6,316 bases of DNA, taken from assembly GCA_018647275.1 (NCBI GenBank), contig JABGTH010000260.1, positions 1-6,316 on the forward strand, in the 5' to 3' direction. Position 1 is the first letter of the stretch. Each line of letters starts with the position of its first letter. Both the position numbers and the translations under genes were made by a program. Shown piece after piece: positions 1 through 5,923 of the stretch. This DNA comes from Paracoccaceae bacterium. GTDB lineage: Bacteria > Pseudomonadota > Alphaproteobacteria > Rhodobacterales > Rhodobacteraceae. Under the pieces are notes generated by a model. It was given only the letters and a program-made list of their open reading frames with translations. It had not been told where the DNA came from and did not search any database.

Positions 1-570
1 CAACGTACCACCCGAACCGACTGCACAAATAAAGCCATCCACCTTACCGTCAGTTTGCTCCCAGATCTCAGGGCCCGTAGTTTCAACGTGGGCTTGACGG
101 TTCGCTATGTTGTCAAATTGATTGGCCCAGATCGCACCATTTGGCTCTGTCTTAGCAAGCTCATTTGCCAAGCGTTCAGAATACCGGACAAAGTTATTTG
201 GGTTACGGTAAGGAGCCGCAGGAACTTGAACCAACTTCGCACCAGCAAGGCGCAACATATCTTTTTTCTCTTCTGATTGCGTTTCAGGAATAACGATAAC
301 CGTTTTGAACCCCATCGACGCACCAACAAGCGCAAGGCCAATACCAGTGTTACCCGCAGTCCCCTCAACGATCGTACCGCCCGGTTTCAACGCACCGCTG
401 GCAATCGCGTTCTTGATGATAAAAAGCGCAGCACGATCCTTGACCGACTGGCCCGGATTCATAAATTCAGCTTTGCCCAAGATCTCGCAACCGGTTTCTT
501 CACTGGCTTTATTCAAACGGATCAGGGGTGTTTTGCCGATGCTTTCAGCCAAGTTATTTGCGATGCGCAT
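1..570 (-). CDS. cysK: Cysteine synthase A (O-acetylserine sulfhydrylase), N-terminal 190 residues
   Basis: This PLP enzyme makes L-cysteine from O-acetylserine and sulfide in the cytoplasm, the last step of sulfur assimilation. The gene starts at the ATG at 570-568 and is still open at the left edge, so 190 codons are visible; from memory, family members of this type have roughly 340. Visible motifs: NPGQSVKDRAA at about residues 38-48, with K44 as the Schiff-base lysine; EGTAGNTGIGLA at about 69-80, the substrate-binding asparagine loop; and GSGGTL at the truncated end, the start of the PLP-phosphate loop. The sequence begins MRIANNLAESIGKTPLIRL, as expected for a complete N terminus. The ribosome binding site is weak (GCGAGA about 9 bases upstream). 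It lies 82 bases downstream of the TrgB-like gene in the same direction, the order described for R. sphaeroides trgB-cysK, so co-transcription is likely. The family call is near certain; only the C terminus is missing. Confidence 0.96.
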   Translation of the reverse strand, partial: MRIANNLAESIGKTPLIRLNKASEETGCEILGKAEFMNPGQSVKDRAALFIIKNAIASGALKPGGTIVEGTAGNTGIGLALVGASMGFKTVIVIPETQSEEKKDMLRLAGAKLVQVPAAPYRNPNNFVRYSERLANELAKTEPNGAIWANQFDNIANRQAHVETTGPEIWEQTDGKVDGFICAVGSGGTL

Positions 571-593
571 TGTGGTGTCTCGCTTTGGATTGG

Positions 594-610
594 GCAGCGT
601 TCCGCGCTGC
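594..610 (-). other. Small hairpin in the trgB-cysK spacer
   Basis: GCAGCG (594-599) and CGCTGC (605-610) form a perfect 6-bp GC-rich stem with a 5-base loop, 23 bases before the cysK start. On the minus strand no T-run follows it, so it is not a standard intrinsic terminator for the operon. It could be a weak attenuator or an mRNA-processing or stabilising element between the two cistrons, or chance. Confidence 0.3.
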
Positions 611-652
611 GTTGTCGTTTTGGGTTTTCTGTACCCTCGGCAGTGGGCAATC

Positions 653-1762
653 TCAAGTCAAACCGCGCAAACGATCACGATGGAAGGCCAGCCAATAGGC
701 CATAGTGACCAGAGGTACGGTTGCGGCCTGCTGGCCTTGAACCAGCTCCATCAACGCCTCAAAGGACAATAGATGGGTTCGGATGTCTTCATTTTCAGTT
801 TCAAGACCAGAAATTCCAATAATGTCATCAGGTAAATCAACCAACCCAATGTATTGATAGAAAAACTCTGTTGAGCACCCCGGCGATGGATAAGCTTCGC
901 AAACTTGTTCTAAATGGTTGATCTTCAGCCCAGCTTCTTCTTCGGCCTCGCGAATGGCGCATGCTTGGGGTGTTTCACCCGCGTCCACACGACCTGCTAT
1001 TGGCTCCAATTGCCAAAGGTTCGGATCGCCGCGCCCGAGTGGCCCCATCCGCATCTGTTCTACCAACAGCACACGATCACGTTTTGCGTCAAAAGGTAAA
1101 ACGATTGCGGCATCCGTCCCAACGAACACGGCGCGCTGCAACGTGGACGTTTTGGTTCCGTCAAAGCGTTCATGTTTCAACTCGAAAGCATCCAACGCGA
1201 AAAACTCCGTGTATTCACGGGTCTTTTTCACGACCTCAACCTCACCTTTAAGGGTCGTGTTGCCATGTTTACTGGAAAGCGCATTCAAATTAGCTGCAGC
1301 GCGCGAACGGATCATCGGAAACATGCGCACAATATCGGCAGCGCTACGTTCTCCAAAGAACGACATAACTTCACGCGCAGCAATCACACTCATCGCCGCC
1401 CACGTGTCTTCCCAAGCCTGCAAGCCCCATAGCCCATCGGGGCTGACGCCATTCTTGGGCGGAAAATAAACGTCGACCACCTGCCCATTTGAAACGGTTT
1501 CGCGGCGCAGCGAATAATCAAAGCCACCTTCATAGAAATTCAAGCGCTCTAGGTCTAAACTGCTCAAATTATTTAGAACCAAACCTGACTGTGAATGCCC
1601 AACCCTAGGGCTAATCAACGGGAACGGCCCCTCCAAAGCAGCCATCGCAGCATGGTCTGGCAGATCACAAGCAACCATATCAATCTGGGCCGCTGATCGC
1701 CCCAAGACGATTTCCAACAACGGAATATGGCGCAATGTGCCGTAAACAAACAAATCAGTCAT
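653..1762 (-). CDS. trgB: TrgB-like fusion: gamma-glutamylcyclotransferase-like domain plus NUDIX hydrolase
   Basis: This 369-residue protein has two domains. Residues about 4-115 resemble the gamma-glutamylcyclotransferase (AIG2-like) fold: FVYGTLR at 5-11 is the usual YGTL loop, and YEGG at 77-80 carries a plausible catalytic Glu. Residues about 205-345 are a NUDIX hydrolase with a perfect box at 257-279: G257, E263, R271-E272, E275-E276 and G278. The surrounding LWQLEPIAGRVD and YPSPGCSTE segments resemble ADP-ribose pyrophosphatases. The likely substrate is therefore a nucleoside-diphosphate sugar such as ADP-ribose; the N-terminal substrate is not predictable. The R. sphaeroides homologue next to cysK was named for tellurite resistance. 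The start is fixed by an in-frame TGA two codons upstream and by the YGTL loop at residue 7. No Shine-Dalgarno sequence precedes it, and the ATG overlaps the stop of a possible small ORF. The domain calls are strong; the tellurite role is by homology and gene order only. Confidence 0.88.
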   Translation of the reverse strand: MTDLFVYGTLRHIPLLEIVLGRSAAQIDMVACDLPDHAAMAALEGPFPLISPRVGHSQSGLVLNNLSSLDLERLNFYEGGFDYSLRRETVSNGQVVDVYFPPKNGVSPDGLWGLQAWEDTWAAMSVIAAREVMSFFGERSAADIVRMFPMIRSRAAANLNALSSKHGNTTLKGEVEVVKKTREYTEFFALDAFELKHERFDGTKTSTLQRAVFVGTDAAIVLPFDAKRDRVLLVEQMRMGPLGRGDPNLWQLEPIAGRVDAGETPQACAIREAEEEAGLKINHLEQVCEAYPSPGCSTEFFYQYIGLVDLPDDIIGISGLETENEDIRTHLLSFEALMELVQGQQAATVPLVTMAYWLAFHRDRLRGLT

Positions 1763-1884
1763 AAATCAGTGAACGCGATGCCAAAGTTGAAATCTTTAAT
1801 AAATTTAGGCTTTGTAAACTCAAAAAGATGATAAGCCAGCGCGCAAAGACGGAACGATCCTGATACCTTTGAGCTGCTGAGCAT
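1759..1884 (-). CDS. Possible 41-codon leader ORF overlapping the trgB start
   Basis: From the ATG at 1884-1882 a frame stays open for 41 codons (MLSSSKVSGSFRLCALAYHL, then FEF and a Lys/Phe-rich tail ending AFTDL). It stops at a TGA that shares four bases with the trgB start (ATGA, 1762-1759). Such overlaps usually mean translational coupling, and this could explain why trgB has no ribosome binding site. Against it: the ORF's own upstream site is poor (AAGAGA about 9 bases away), the protein resembles no family I know, and a spacer of this AT content could stay open by chance. If transcription starts at the candidate promoter at 1823-1796, this ORF would not be translated from that message. 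Confidence 0.2.
   Translation of the reverse strand: MLSSSKVSGSFRLCALAYHLFEFTKPKFIKDFNFGIAFTDL
1796..1823 (-). promoter_or_regulatory. Candidate housekeeping promoter for trgB-cysK
   Basis: On the minus strand TTGAGT (1823-1818) and TATTAA (1801-1796) are separated by 16 bases. Each matches four of six positions of the sigma-70 hexamers, within an AT-rich stretch. The start would fall near 1790, leaving a leader of about 28 bases with no Shine-Dalgarno sequence. No intrinsic terminator is visible between the CFA-like gene and here, so read-through from upstream is also possible. Confidence 0.25.
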
Positions 1885-1914
1885 TACAATGTTCTCTTTT
1901 CTATTTACGTCTCA

Positions 1915-3123
1915 TCAACTGGGTCGTTTAATCGTAATCTGCGTGACATCGCAGTTGCCGCTATCGAAGGTCGCAGCGCAAGAGGTCAGGTAAAAGTTCC
2001 ACATACGACGAAAACGATCATCAAAACCCATATCTGCAATTTGGTCCCATTTATCATTGAACGTTTCATGCCATTGACGCAATGAAATGTTATAGCTTGG
2101 GCCAAACTCGATCGAACGTTCAACATCCAAACCAGCCTTTACAACTTGTTCGCGCAAAGCCTTTGGGCTGGGCAACATCCCCCCTGGAAAAATGTACTTT
2201 TGAATGAAATCGACACTGTTTTTATAGATGTCCCAACGGCGATCATCCACCGTGATGATCTGCAATGTCGCGTTGGCACCCGGTTTCAGACGCTCGCGCA
2301 CGGTCTCGAAATAGATCGGCCAGTATTTTTCGCCAACCGCCTCAAACATTTCGATGCTGGCGATCCCGTCATAGGTCCCTTTTTCATCACGATAATCTTG
2401 CAGCTTGAACTCAACTAAATCAGAAATACCCGCTTTTTCAATACGTTCCTGCGCATAGTTGAACTGTTCTTGACTGATCGTGAGGCCCGTTACTTTTAGA
2501 CCGCGTTCTTTGGCTGCGTATTCGGCAAAGCCGCCCCAACCGCACCCGATCTCGAGAACATGATCGCCTTCTTTAACGCCCATTTGATCGACCATGCTTT
2601 TGTATTTGGCTGTTTGTGCCGCTTCATGGCTTTCTTGGCCTGTCTCAAACAATGCTGATGAATAGGTCATGGTATCATCCAACCACAAACCATAAAATTC
2701 ATTACCCAAGTCATAGTGATAGCTGATGTTCTTACGCGCCTGAGATTTGTGATTGCGCTGCATCCAAAAGCGAAGTTTCTCAAACATCCGCACCAAACCT
2801 TGACCCGGGAAACCATCATAAATGTCTTCGTTGTCCGCGTGAACAAGGTCCATAAATGCCTGCAGGTCAGGTGTACTCCACCAATTGTCTAAATACGCAT
2901 CACAAAAGCCAAGGTCACCCTCACGGATCAAGCGTGCAAATAGATCGGGGTTGTGAACGCGCAACTCGGCCACGTGACCCGGTTGTTTGCCATCTGCGCG
3001 AAACGTCCGACCGTCTGGCATGACAAAATCAACCCGACCGTTGTTCATTTCCTGCGCCATCGCAAAGACCCGCGTGAAATATCGTGGTAGACCTGTTTGG
3101 CCGTCTGTTGTCGTCAAAATCAT
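1915..3123 (-). CDS. cfa: Cyclopropane-fatty-acyl-phospholipid synthase family SAM methyltransferase
   Basis: This 402-residue enzyme belongs to the family that transfers a methyl group from S-adenosylmethionine to double bonds of acyl chains in membrane phospholipids. An N-terminal lid domain (about 1-125) precedes the signature YHYDLGNEFYGLWLDD (135-150) and the Rossmann SAM motif VLEIGCGWGG (189-198). The acidic MFEAVG motif (259-264), KYIFPGG (309-315) and the conserved tyrosine Y344 in GPSYN follow. Length is normal. Compared with E. coli Cfa by eye, the active-site Cys139 position is Ser (MTYSS, about S156) and the His266 position is Ile (LQIIT, about I290). These residues help bind bicarbonate in true synthases, so the chemistry may differ. 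In R. sphaeroides the gene next to phrA encodes a CFA-like protein of the RpoE regulon linked to methylated and furan fatty acids; orthology is my inference. The ATG at 3123 is preferred over a TTG nine codons upstream because GAGGA lies 6 bases before it. It is probably co-transcribed with phr. Confidence 0.9.
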   Translation of the reverse strand: MILTTTDGQTGLPRYFTRVFAMAQEMNNGRVDFVMPDGRTFRADGKQPGHVAELRVHNPDLFARLIREGDLGFCDAYLDNWWSTPDLQAFMDLVHADNEDIYDGFPGQGLVRMFEKLRFWMQRNHKSQARKNISYHYDLGNEFYGLWLDDTMTYSSALFETGQESHEAAQTAKYKSMVDQMGVKEGDHVLEIGCGWGGFAEYAAKERGLKVTGLTISQEQFNYAQERIEKAGISDLVEFKLQDYRDEKGTYDGIASIEMFEAVGEKYWPIYFETVRERLKPGANATLQIITVDDRRWDIYKNSVDFIQKYIFPGGMLPSPKALREQVVKAGLDVERSIEFGPSYNISLRQWHETFNDKWDQIADMGFDDRFRRMWNFYLTSCAATFDSGNCDVTQITIKRPS

Positions 3124-3129
3124 GCGTAT

Positions 3130-3134
3130 TCCTC
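3130..3134 (-). promoter_or_regulatory. Ribosome binding site that sets the cfa start
   Basis: GAGGA on the minus strand lies 6 bases before the ATG at 3123. It falls inside the longer frame that would begin at the TTG at 3150, so it favours the shorter, 402-residue protein. Confidence 0.7.
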
Positions 3135-3152
3135 GTTCGCATTTTAGCAAAG

Positions 3153-3171
3153 CTAGGGTTTCGATCCCTAG
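3153..3171 (-). other. Intercistronic hairpin between phr and cfa
   Basis: CTAGGG and CCCTAG form a perfect 6-bp stem (3153-3158 with 3166-3171) around a 7-base loop. It lies in the 76-base gap between the phr stop and the cfa start. On the minus strand it is followed by CTTTGC, not a T-run, so it does not look like a strong terminator. It may stabilise or separate the two parts of a bicistronic message, or tune downstream expression. Confidence 0.4.
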
Positions 3172-3199
3172 GTATGCAAGTGTTCTTTTAGATTAAACT

Positions 3200-4612
3200 C
3201 TAAAACCCGCGTGTTTCATAAGCGCTTAATGCACGCTTGCGCCCCTGCTCTGGGGTCACGATTGGTTGCGGGTATGGGGTATCTGCATTGAGGTTCCAAG
3301 ACTTTGGAACCGCTGCATAAAAAGACGTAGCGTCAGGATGTGGCGCACTACGTCCTTCAGCAATCCAACGGTTAACATAATCTCGATTTTTGTCGAACTT
3401 ATCCAACTGGGTAACTGGATTAAAAACGCGAAAATACGGCGTTGCATCAGGACCTGATCCCGCAGACCACTGCCAGCCCATTGCATTGCTGGCAGGATCC
3501 CAATCGATCAGACATTCCTCAAACCACTTTTGGCCAACACGCCAATCTGTCATCAAATGTTTGGTCAGATAACTGGCAACGATCATACGGCCACGATTGT
3601 GCATCCGCCCCGTCACGTATAATTCGCGCATCGCTGCGTCCACAAACGGAATACCCGTAAGACCCTGTTTCCACGCCATCACTTCGTCTGTGTCCTCGGT
3701 ATTCCAAGGGAACGCATCCCAGCCCTCTTTCCAATTGCTGTCTAGAATGCGAGGCGTGTGGTGCATAAGGTGATATGCGAATTCGCGCCATACCAACTCT
3801 TTCAAGAACACCTCGGCCCCTGATTTCCCCTCATGCAGCGCGCGTTGCCCCGCATGCCAACATTGGTGCGGGCTGATTTCGCCAATCGCAAGGTTTTCCG
3901 ACAAGTTCGATGTGCCATCGGTCCAAGGTAGATCGCGGTTGGTGACATAATCTGCGACCCATTGATCCACGAACACCGCTAAACGGTCTTGAGCCGCATC
4001 TTCACCCAAACGAATGTGTGGGCGAACGATCGCAGCACCGCGTTTCATCGCGCGGCCCATATCCCAATCAACGATGTTTTCACTGTTAGGCCACCGTGCG
4101 GGCGCAGCAATCGCTTTTGGTTTCGCCAAAGGGGCATCCACGTGGCGCGTTTTCACGTTATTCCAAAACGGTGTAAAAACTTTATAAAACCCACCAGTCT
4201 TGGTTTCAGTCGTCCACGGTTCAAACATCAAATGGCCACCAAATGACCGCGCATCGATACCGTCAGCTTTTAAGGCGCTCTTGATCGCACTGTCACGCTC
4301 GGTGGCTTGAGGATTATACAAACGCGACCAAACGACTGACTTGGCCCCCGTCTCTTGGATCAACTCACGTAAAACCATTTCCGCAGGACCACTACGCAAA
4401 AGCAATCGACTACCCAATTTGCGCAGGTTTTCATCCAGCTTTTCAACACCCAGCCCCAAACGCCACTTTGGCGCAGCACCCAAGGTGGCAATACTATCGT
4501 CATAAATGAAAACAGGGATTACAGGCCCACCATTAGCACAGGCCGCAGTTAGGGCCGCGTGGTCTGTAAGACGTAAATCGCGTCTGAACCAGACTAGTGT
4601 TGGGCTGCTCAT
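3200..4612 (-). CDS. phr: Deoxyribodipyrimidine (CPD) photolyase, class I
   Basis: This 470-residue flavoprotein splits UV-induced cyclobutane pyrimidine dimers in DNA using light energy. The N-terminal alpha/beta antenna domain (about 1-130) opens with VWFRRDLRLTDH. The helical FAD domain covers about 200-465, with TSNLSENLAIGEISP (234-248) and KELVWREFAYHLM (271-283) lining the FAD and DNA site. The region 318-400 runs from GLTGIPFVDAAMREL through MHNRGRMIVASYL to PYFRVFNP. The electron-transfer tryptophans appear conserved: W357 and W380 match E. coli W359 and W382, and W303 probably matches W306. N376 matches the flavin-facing Asn378 of CPD photolyases, which favours a photolyase over a cryptochrome. 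Length is typical. GGAGGA sits 8 bases before the ATG at 4612, and a stress-type promoter precedes it. The antenna pigment cannot be told from sequence by eye. The cfa gene follows in the same direction. Confidence 0.95.
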   Translation of the reverse strand: MSSPTLVWFRRDLRLTDHAALTAACANGGPVIPVFIYDDSIATLGAAPKWRLGLGVEKLDENLRKLGSRLLLRSGPAEMVLRELIQETGAKSVVWSRLYNPQATERDSAIKSALKADGIDARSFGGHLMFEPWTTETKTGGFYKVFTPFWNNVKTRHVDAPLAKPKAIAAPARWPNSENIVDWDMGRAMKRGAAIVRPHIRLGEDAAQDRLAVFVDQWVADYVTNRDLPWTDGTSNLSENLAIGEISPHQCWHAGQRALHEGKSGAEVFLKELVWREFAYHLMHHTPRILDSNWKEGWDAFPWNTEDTDEVMAWKQGLTGIPFVDAAMRELYVTGRMHNRGRMIVASYLTKHLMTDWRVGQKWFEECLIDWDPASNAMGWQWSAGSGPDATPYFRVFNPVTQLDKFDKNRDYVNRWIAEGRSAPHPDATSFYAAVPKSWNLNADTPYPQPIVTPEQGRKRALSAYETRGF

Positions 4613-4620
4613 CGAATATA

Positions 4621-4626
4621 TCCTCC
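4621..4626 (-). promoter_or_regulatory. Strong ribosome binding site of phr
   Basis: GGAGGA on the minus strand ends 8 bases before the ATG at 4612. It is a near-perfect Shine-Dalgarno sequence and supports this start. Confidence 0.8.
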
Positions 4627-4636
4627 GTAATCAAAA

Positions 4637-4664
4637 CATACGCACAAGCGCGCCAAACGGATCA
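4637..4664 (-). promoter_or_regulatory. Candidate ECF11 (RpoE-ChrR type) promoter for phr-cfa
   Basis: On the minus strand TGATCC (4664-4659) is followed after 16 bases by CGTATG (4642-4637), or equivalently after 18 bases by TATGTT. As I recall it, the consensus of the R. sphaeroides singlet-oxygen sigma factor RpoE and of the ECF11 group is a TGATCC -35 with a CGTA-type -10, and phrA and its CFA-like neighbour are among its targets. The start would lie near 4630, giving a short leader that contains the GGAGGA site. The -35 overlaps the last bases of the upstream aminotransferase-like gene. I see no good sigma-70 alternative. Confidence 0.55.
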
Positions 4665-4679
4665 CTATAAAACGTGATC
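4660..4679. repeat. Inverted repeat spanning the end of the aminotransferase-like gene and the phr -35
   Basis: GATCAC (4660-4665) and GTGATC (4674-4679) are perfect inverted 6-base arms separated by 8 bases. The repeat includes the last codons and TAG stop of the upstream gene and overlaps the proposed -35 of phr. No T-run follows on the minus strand. It may be a weak transcript end, an operator, or simply a duplicated TGATC word. Confidence 0.4.
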
Positions 4680-5891
4680 AAGTCCCTCTAATAGCTGATC
4701 AATTTCACCTTGCGAAGTGTAATGCGTAAAGCTGACGCGTAGGACCCCCTCTTTTGTTGGATCAATGCCCATTGCCTCAAGCGCGCGTACAGCATAAAAA
4801 TCACCACCACCCGTCATAATTCCATATTTTGCAAGCTTGGCTGCGACAGGTTCTGCAGGACGATTCAATGCCATGGCGAGAGTTGGTGCACGTGTTTGTG
4901 CGTCCAATGTGCCAAGAACACGAACGGAATTACGCCCCCGTACGGCCGAAAGCACTTGGTCCAGCAACTCGGTCTCATGACTGCGCATCAGGTCGTGCAC
5001 CGCGACACCACGTTCCACTGGTTTGGCAGGTTTAGCAAAGTGGTGGTCATACAACGCATCCACATAATCAGCCATTCCTGCACATGCCGCAATCTGTGCG
5101 TGATCTGGTCCAGCAGGTGTGAACCGCTTGTACAACGTATCCTCATTAAAATAGTGCCCTTGGTTGGGTAGCAATTCGCCCAACGCACGGCGAATCACCA
5201 TCAACCCTTGATGCGGCCCATAGGTTTTATAGGCTGAAAACAGGTAAATATCTGGCCCCATCTCACCCACATCCGCAAACCCGTGCGGTGCATAACTCAC
5301 GCCATCCACACATACAAACGCACCAGACGCATGGGCCAATGCCGTGATCTTAGTTACTGGATTGATGTGTCCTACAACATTTGAGCAATGTGGAAAGCAA
5401 ACCAGACGCACATTCTCGTCTAGTAATCCTTCCAAATCCTCTGGGTTTAAGAGGCCTGTCACAGGATCGATCTCCCATTCACGTACCTCAATCCCGCGAT
5501 CTGCCAAACGACGCCATGGGCCACTGTTGGCTTCGTGGTCCTGATTGGTCACAATGATCGCTTCGCCCACTTGCATTATCTGACCAAACGCTTGGGCTAA
5601 AACATAGGTGTTTTGGGTCGTGGAAGGGCCAAAGCTAAGCTCATCAGTATCAACACCAAGGATCGCGGCCATCCGCACGCGCGCCTCATCCATTTCTTCA
5701 CCACCCAATCGGCTGGCCTCATAGGCCGCGTAGGGTTGTACTTTGCGCTGGGTGTAAAATCGTGTCAGTCGATCAATGACCGCTCCGCATGTGTATGATC
5801 CACCCGCGTTTTCAAAAAACGCTTGGCCTTGTAGCGATGGTTCAGAAAATGCCGGAAACTGGCTGCGGACGAAGTCGATATCAAGTTTCAT
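4665..5891 (-). CDS. Class V aminotransferase-fold PLP enzyme, cysteine-desulfurase-like without the catalytic Cys
   Basis: This 408-residue cytoplasmic PLP enzyme has the fold of SufS/CsdA. STTQNT (90-95) fits the PLP phosphate loop, H119 in NQDHEANSGPW stacks on the ring, and D196 in VDGVSYAPH contacts the pyridine nitrogen. K222 in SAYKTYGPHQG is the Schiff-base lysine, and R386 in LRVSFTHY fits the substrate-carboxylate arginine. The loop that carries the persulfide Cys in SufS (RxGHHC) reads TGGGDFYAVR (360-369), with no cysteine. It therefore probably does not act as a normal desulfurase; a lyase, racemase or transaminase activity is possible. It resembles the group annotated as cysteine desulfurase family protein, VC1184 type, but I cannot confirm this. 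GAGGAG lies 7 bases before the ATG at 5891. It follows a strong terminator by only about 30 bases and precedes phr by 52; no suf or isc genes are nearby. The substrate is unknown. Confidence 0.88.
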   Translation of the reverse strand: MKLDIDFVRSQFPAFSEPSLQGQAFFENAGGSYTCGAVIDRLTRFYTQRKVQPYAAYEASRLGGEEMDEARVRMAAILGVDTDELSFGPSTTQNTYVLAQAFGQIMQVGEAIIVTNQDHEANSGPWRRLADRGIEVREWEIDPVTGLLNPEDLEGLLDENVRLVCFPHCSNVVGHINPVTKITALAHASGAFVCVDGVSYAPHGFADVGEMGPDIYLFSAYKTYGPHQGLMVIRRALGELLPNQGHYFNEDTLYKRFTPAGPDHAQIAACAGMADYVDALYDHHFAKPAKPVERGVAVHDLMRSHETELLDQVLSAVRGRNSVRVLGTLDAQTRAPTLAMALNRPAEPVAAKLAKYGIMTGGGDFYAVRALEAMGIDPTKEGVLRVSFTHYTSQGEIDQLLEGLDHVL

Positions 5892-5898
5892 ACAAGCG

Positions 5899-5904
5899 CT
5901 CCTC
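5899..5904 (-). promoter_or_regulatory. Ribosome binding site of the aminotransferase-like gene
   Basis: GAGGAG on the minus strand ends 7 bases before the ATG at 5891 and supports that start. No convincing promoter is visible in the roughly 20 bases between it and the terminator. Confidence 0.7.
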
Positions 5905-5923
5905 TATTCTTAATCAACATACG

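Noticed and set aside
305..772. Plus-strand open frame of about 155 codons
   Set aside because: It is antisense to cysK and the end of trgB, both of which show clear family motifs. The plus-strand product has no recognisable features.
918..1469. Plus-strand open frame of 183 codons
   Set aside because: It lies opposite the NUDIX-containing part of trgB, with Ser/Ala-rich composition typical of an antisense shadow and no ribosome binding site of note.
1752..1770. Direct repeat ACTGATTT on both sides of the trgB ATG
   Set aside because: Two 8-base copies in an AT-rich area, one of them coding for conserved N-terminal residues. Most likely chance.
1871..1882. GAGC/GCTC-rich stretch as a possible terminator of cfa
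   Set aside because: The repeat is mainly direct (GAGC twice), gives no stable stem and has no T-run.
3124..3150. Longer CFA-like protein starting at the TTG at 3150
   Set aside because: The nine extra residues do not look like family sequence, and the GAGGA site before the ATG at 3123 lies inside them.
4653..4681. Sigma-70 promoter using TTGATC as the -35 for phr
   Set aside because: No acceptable -10 hexamer lies 16-18 bases downstream; the TGATCC/CGTA reading fits better.
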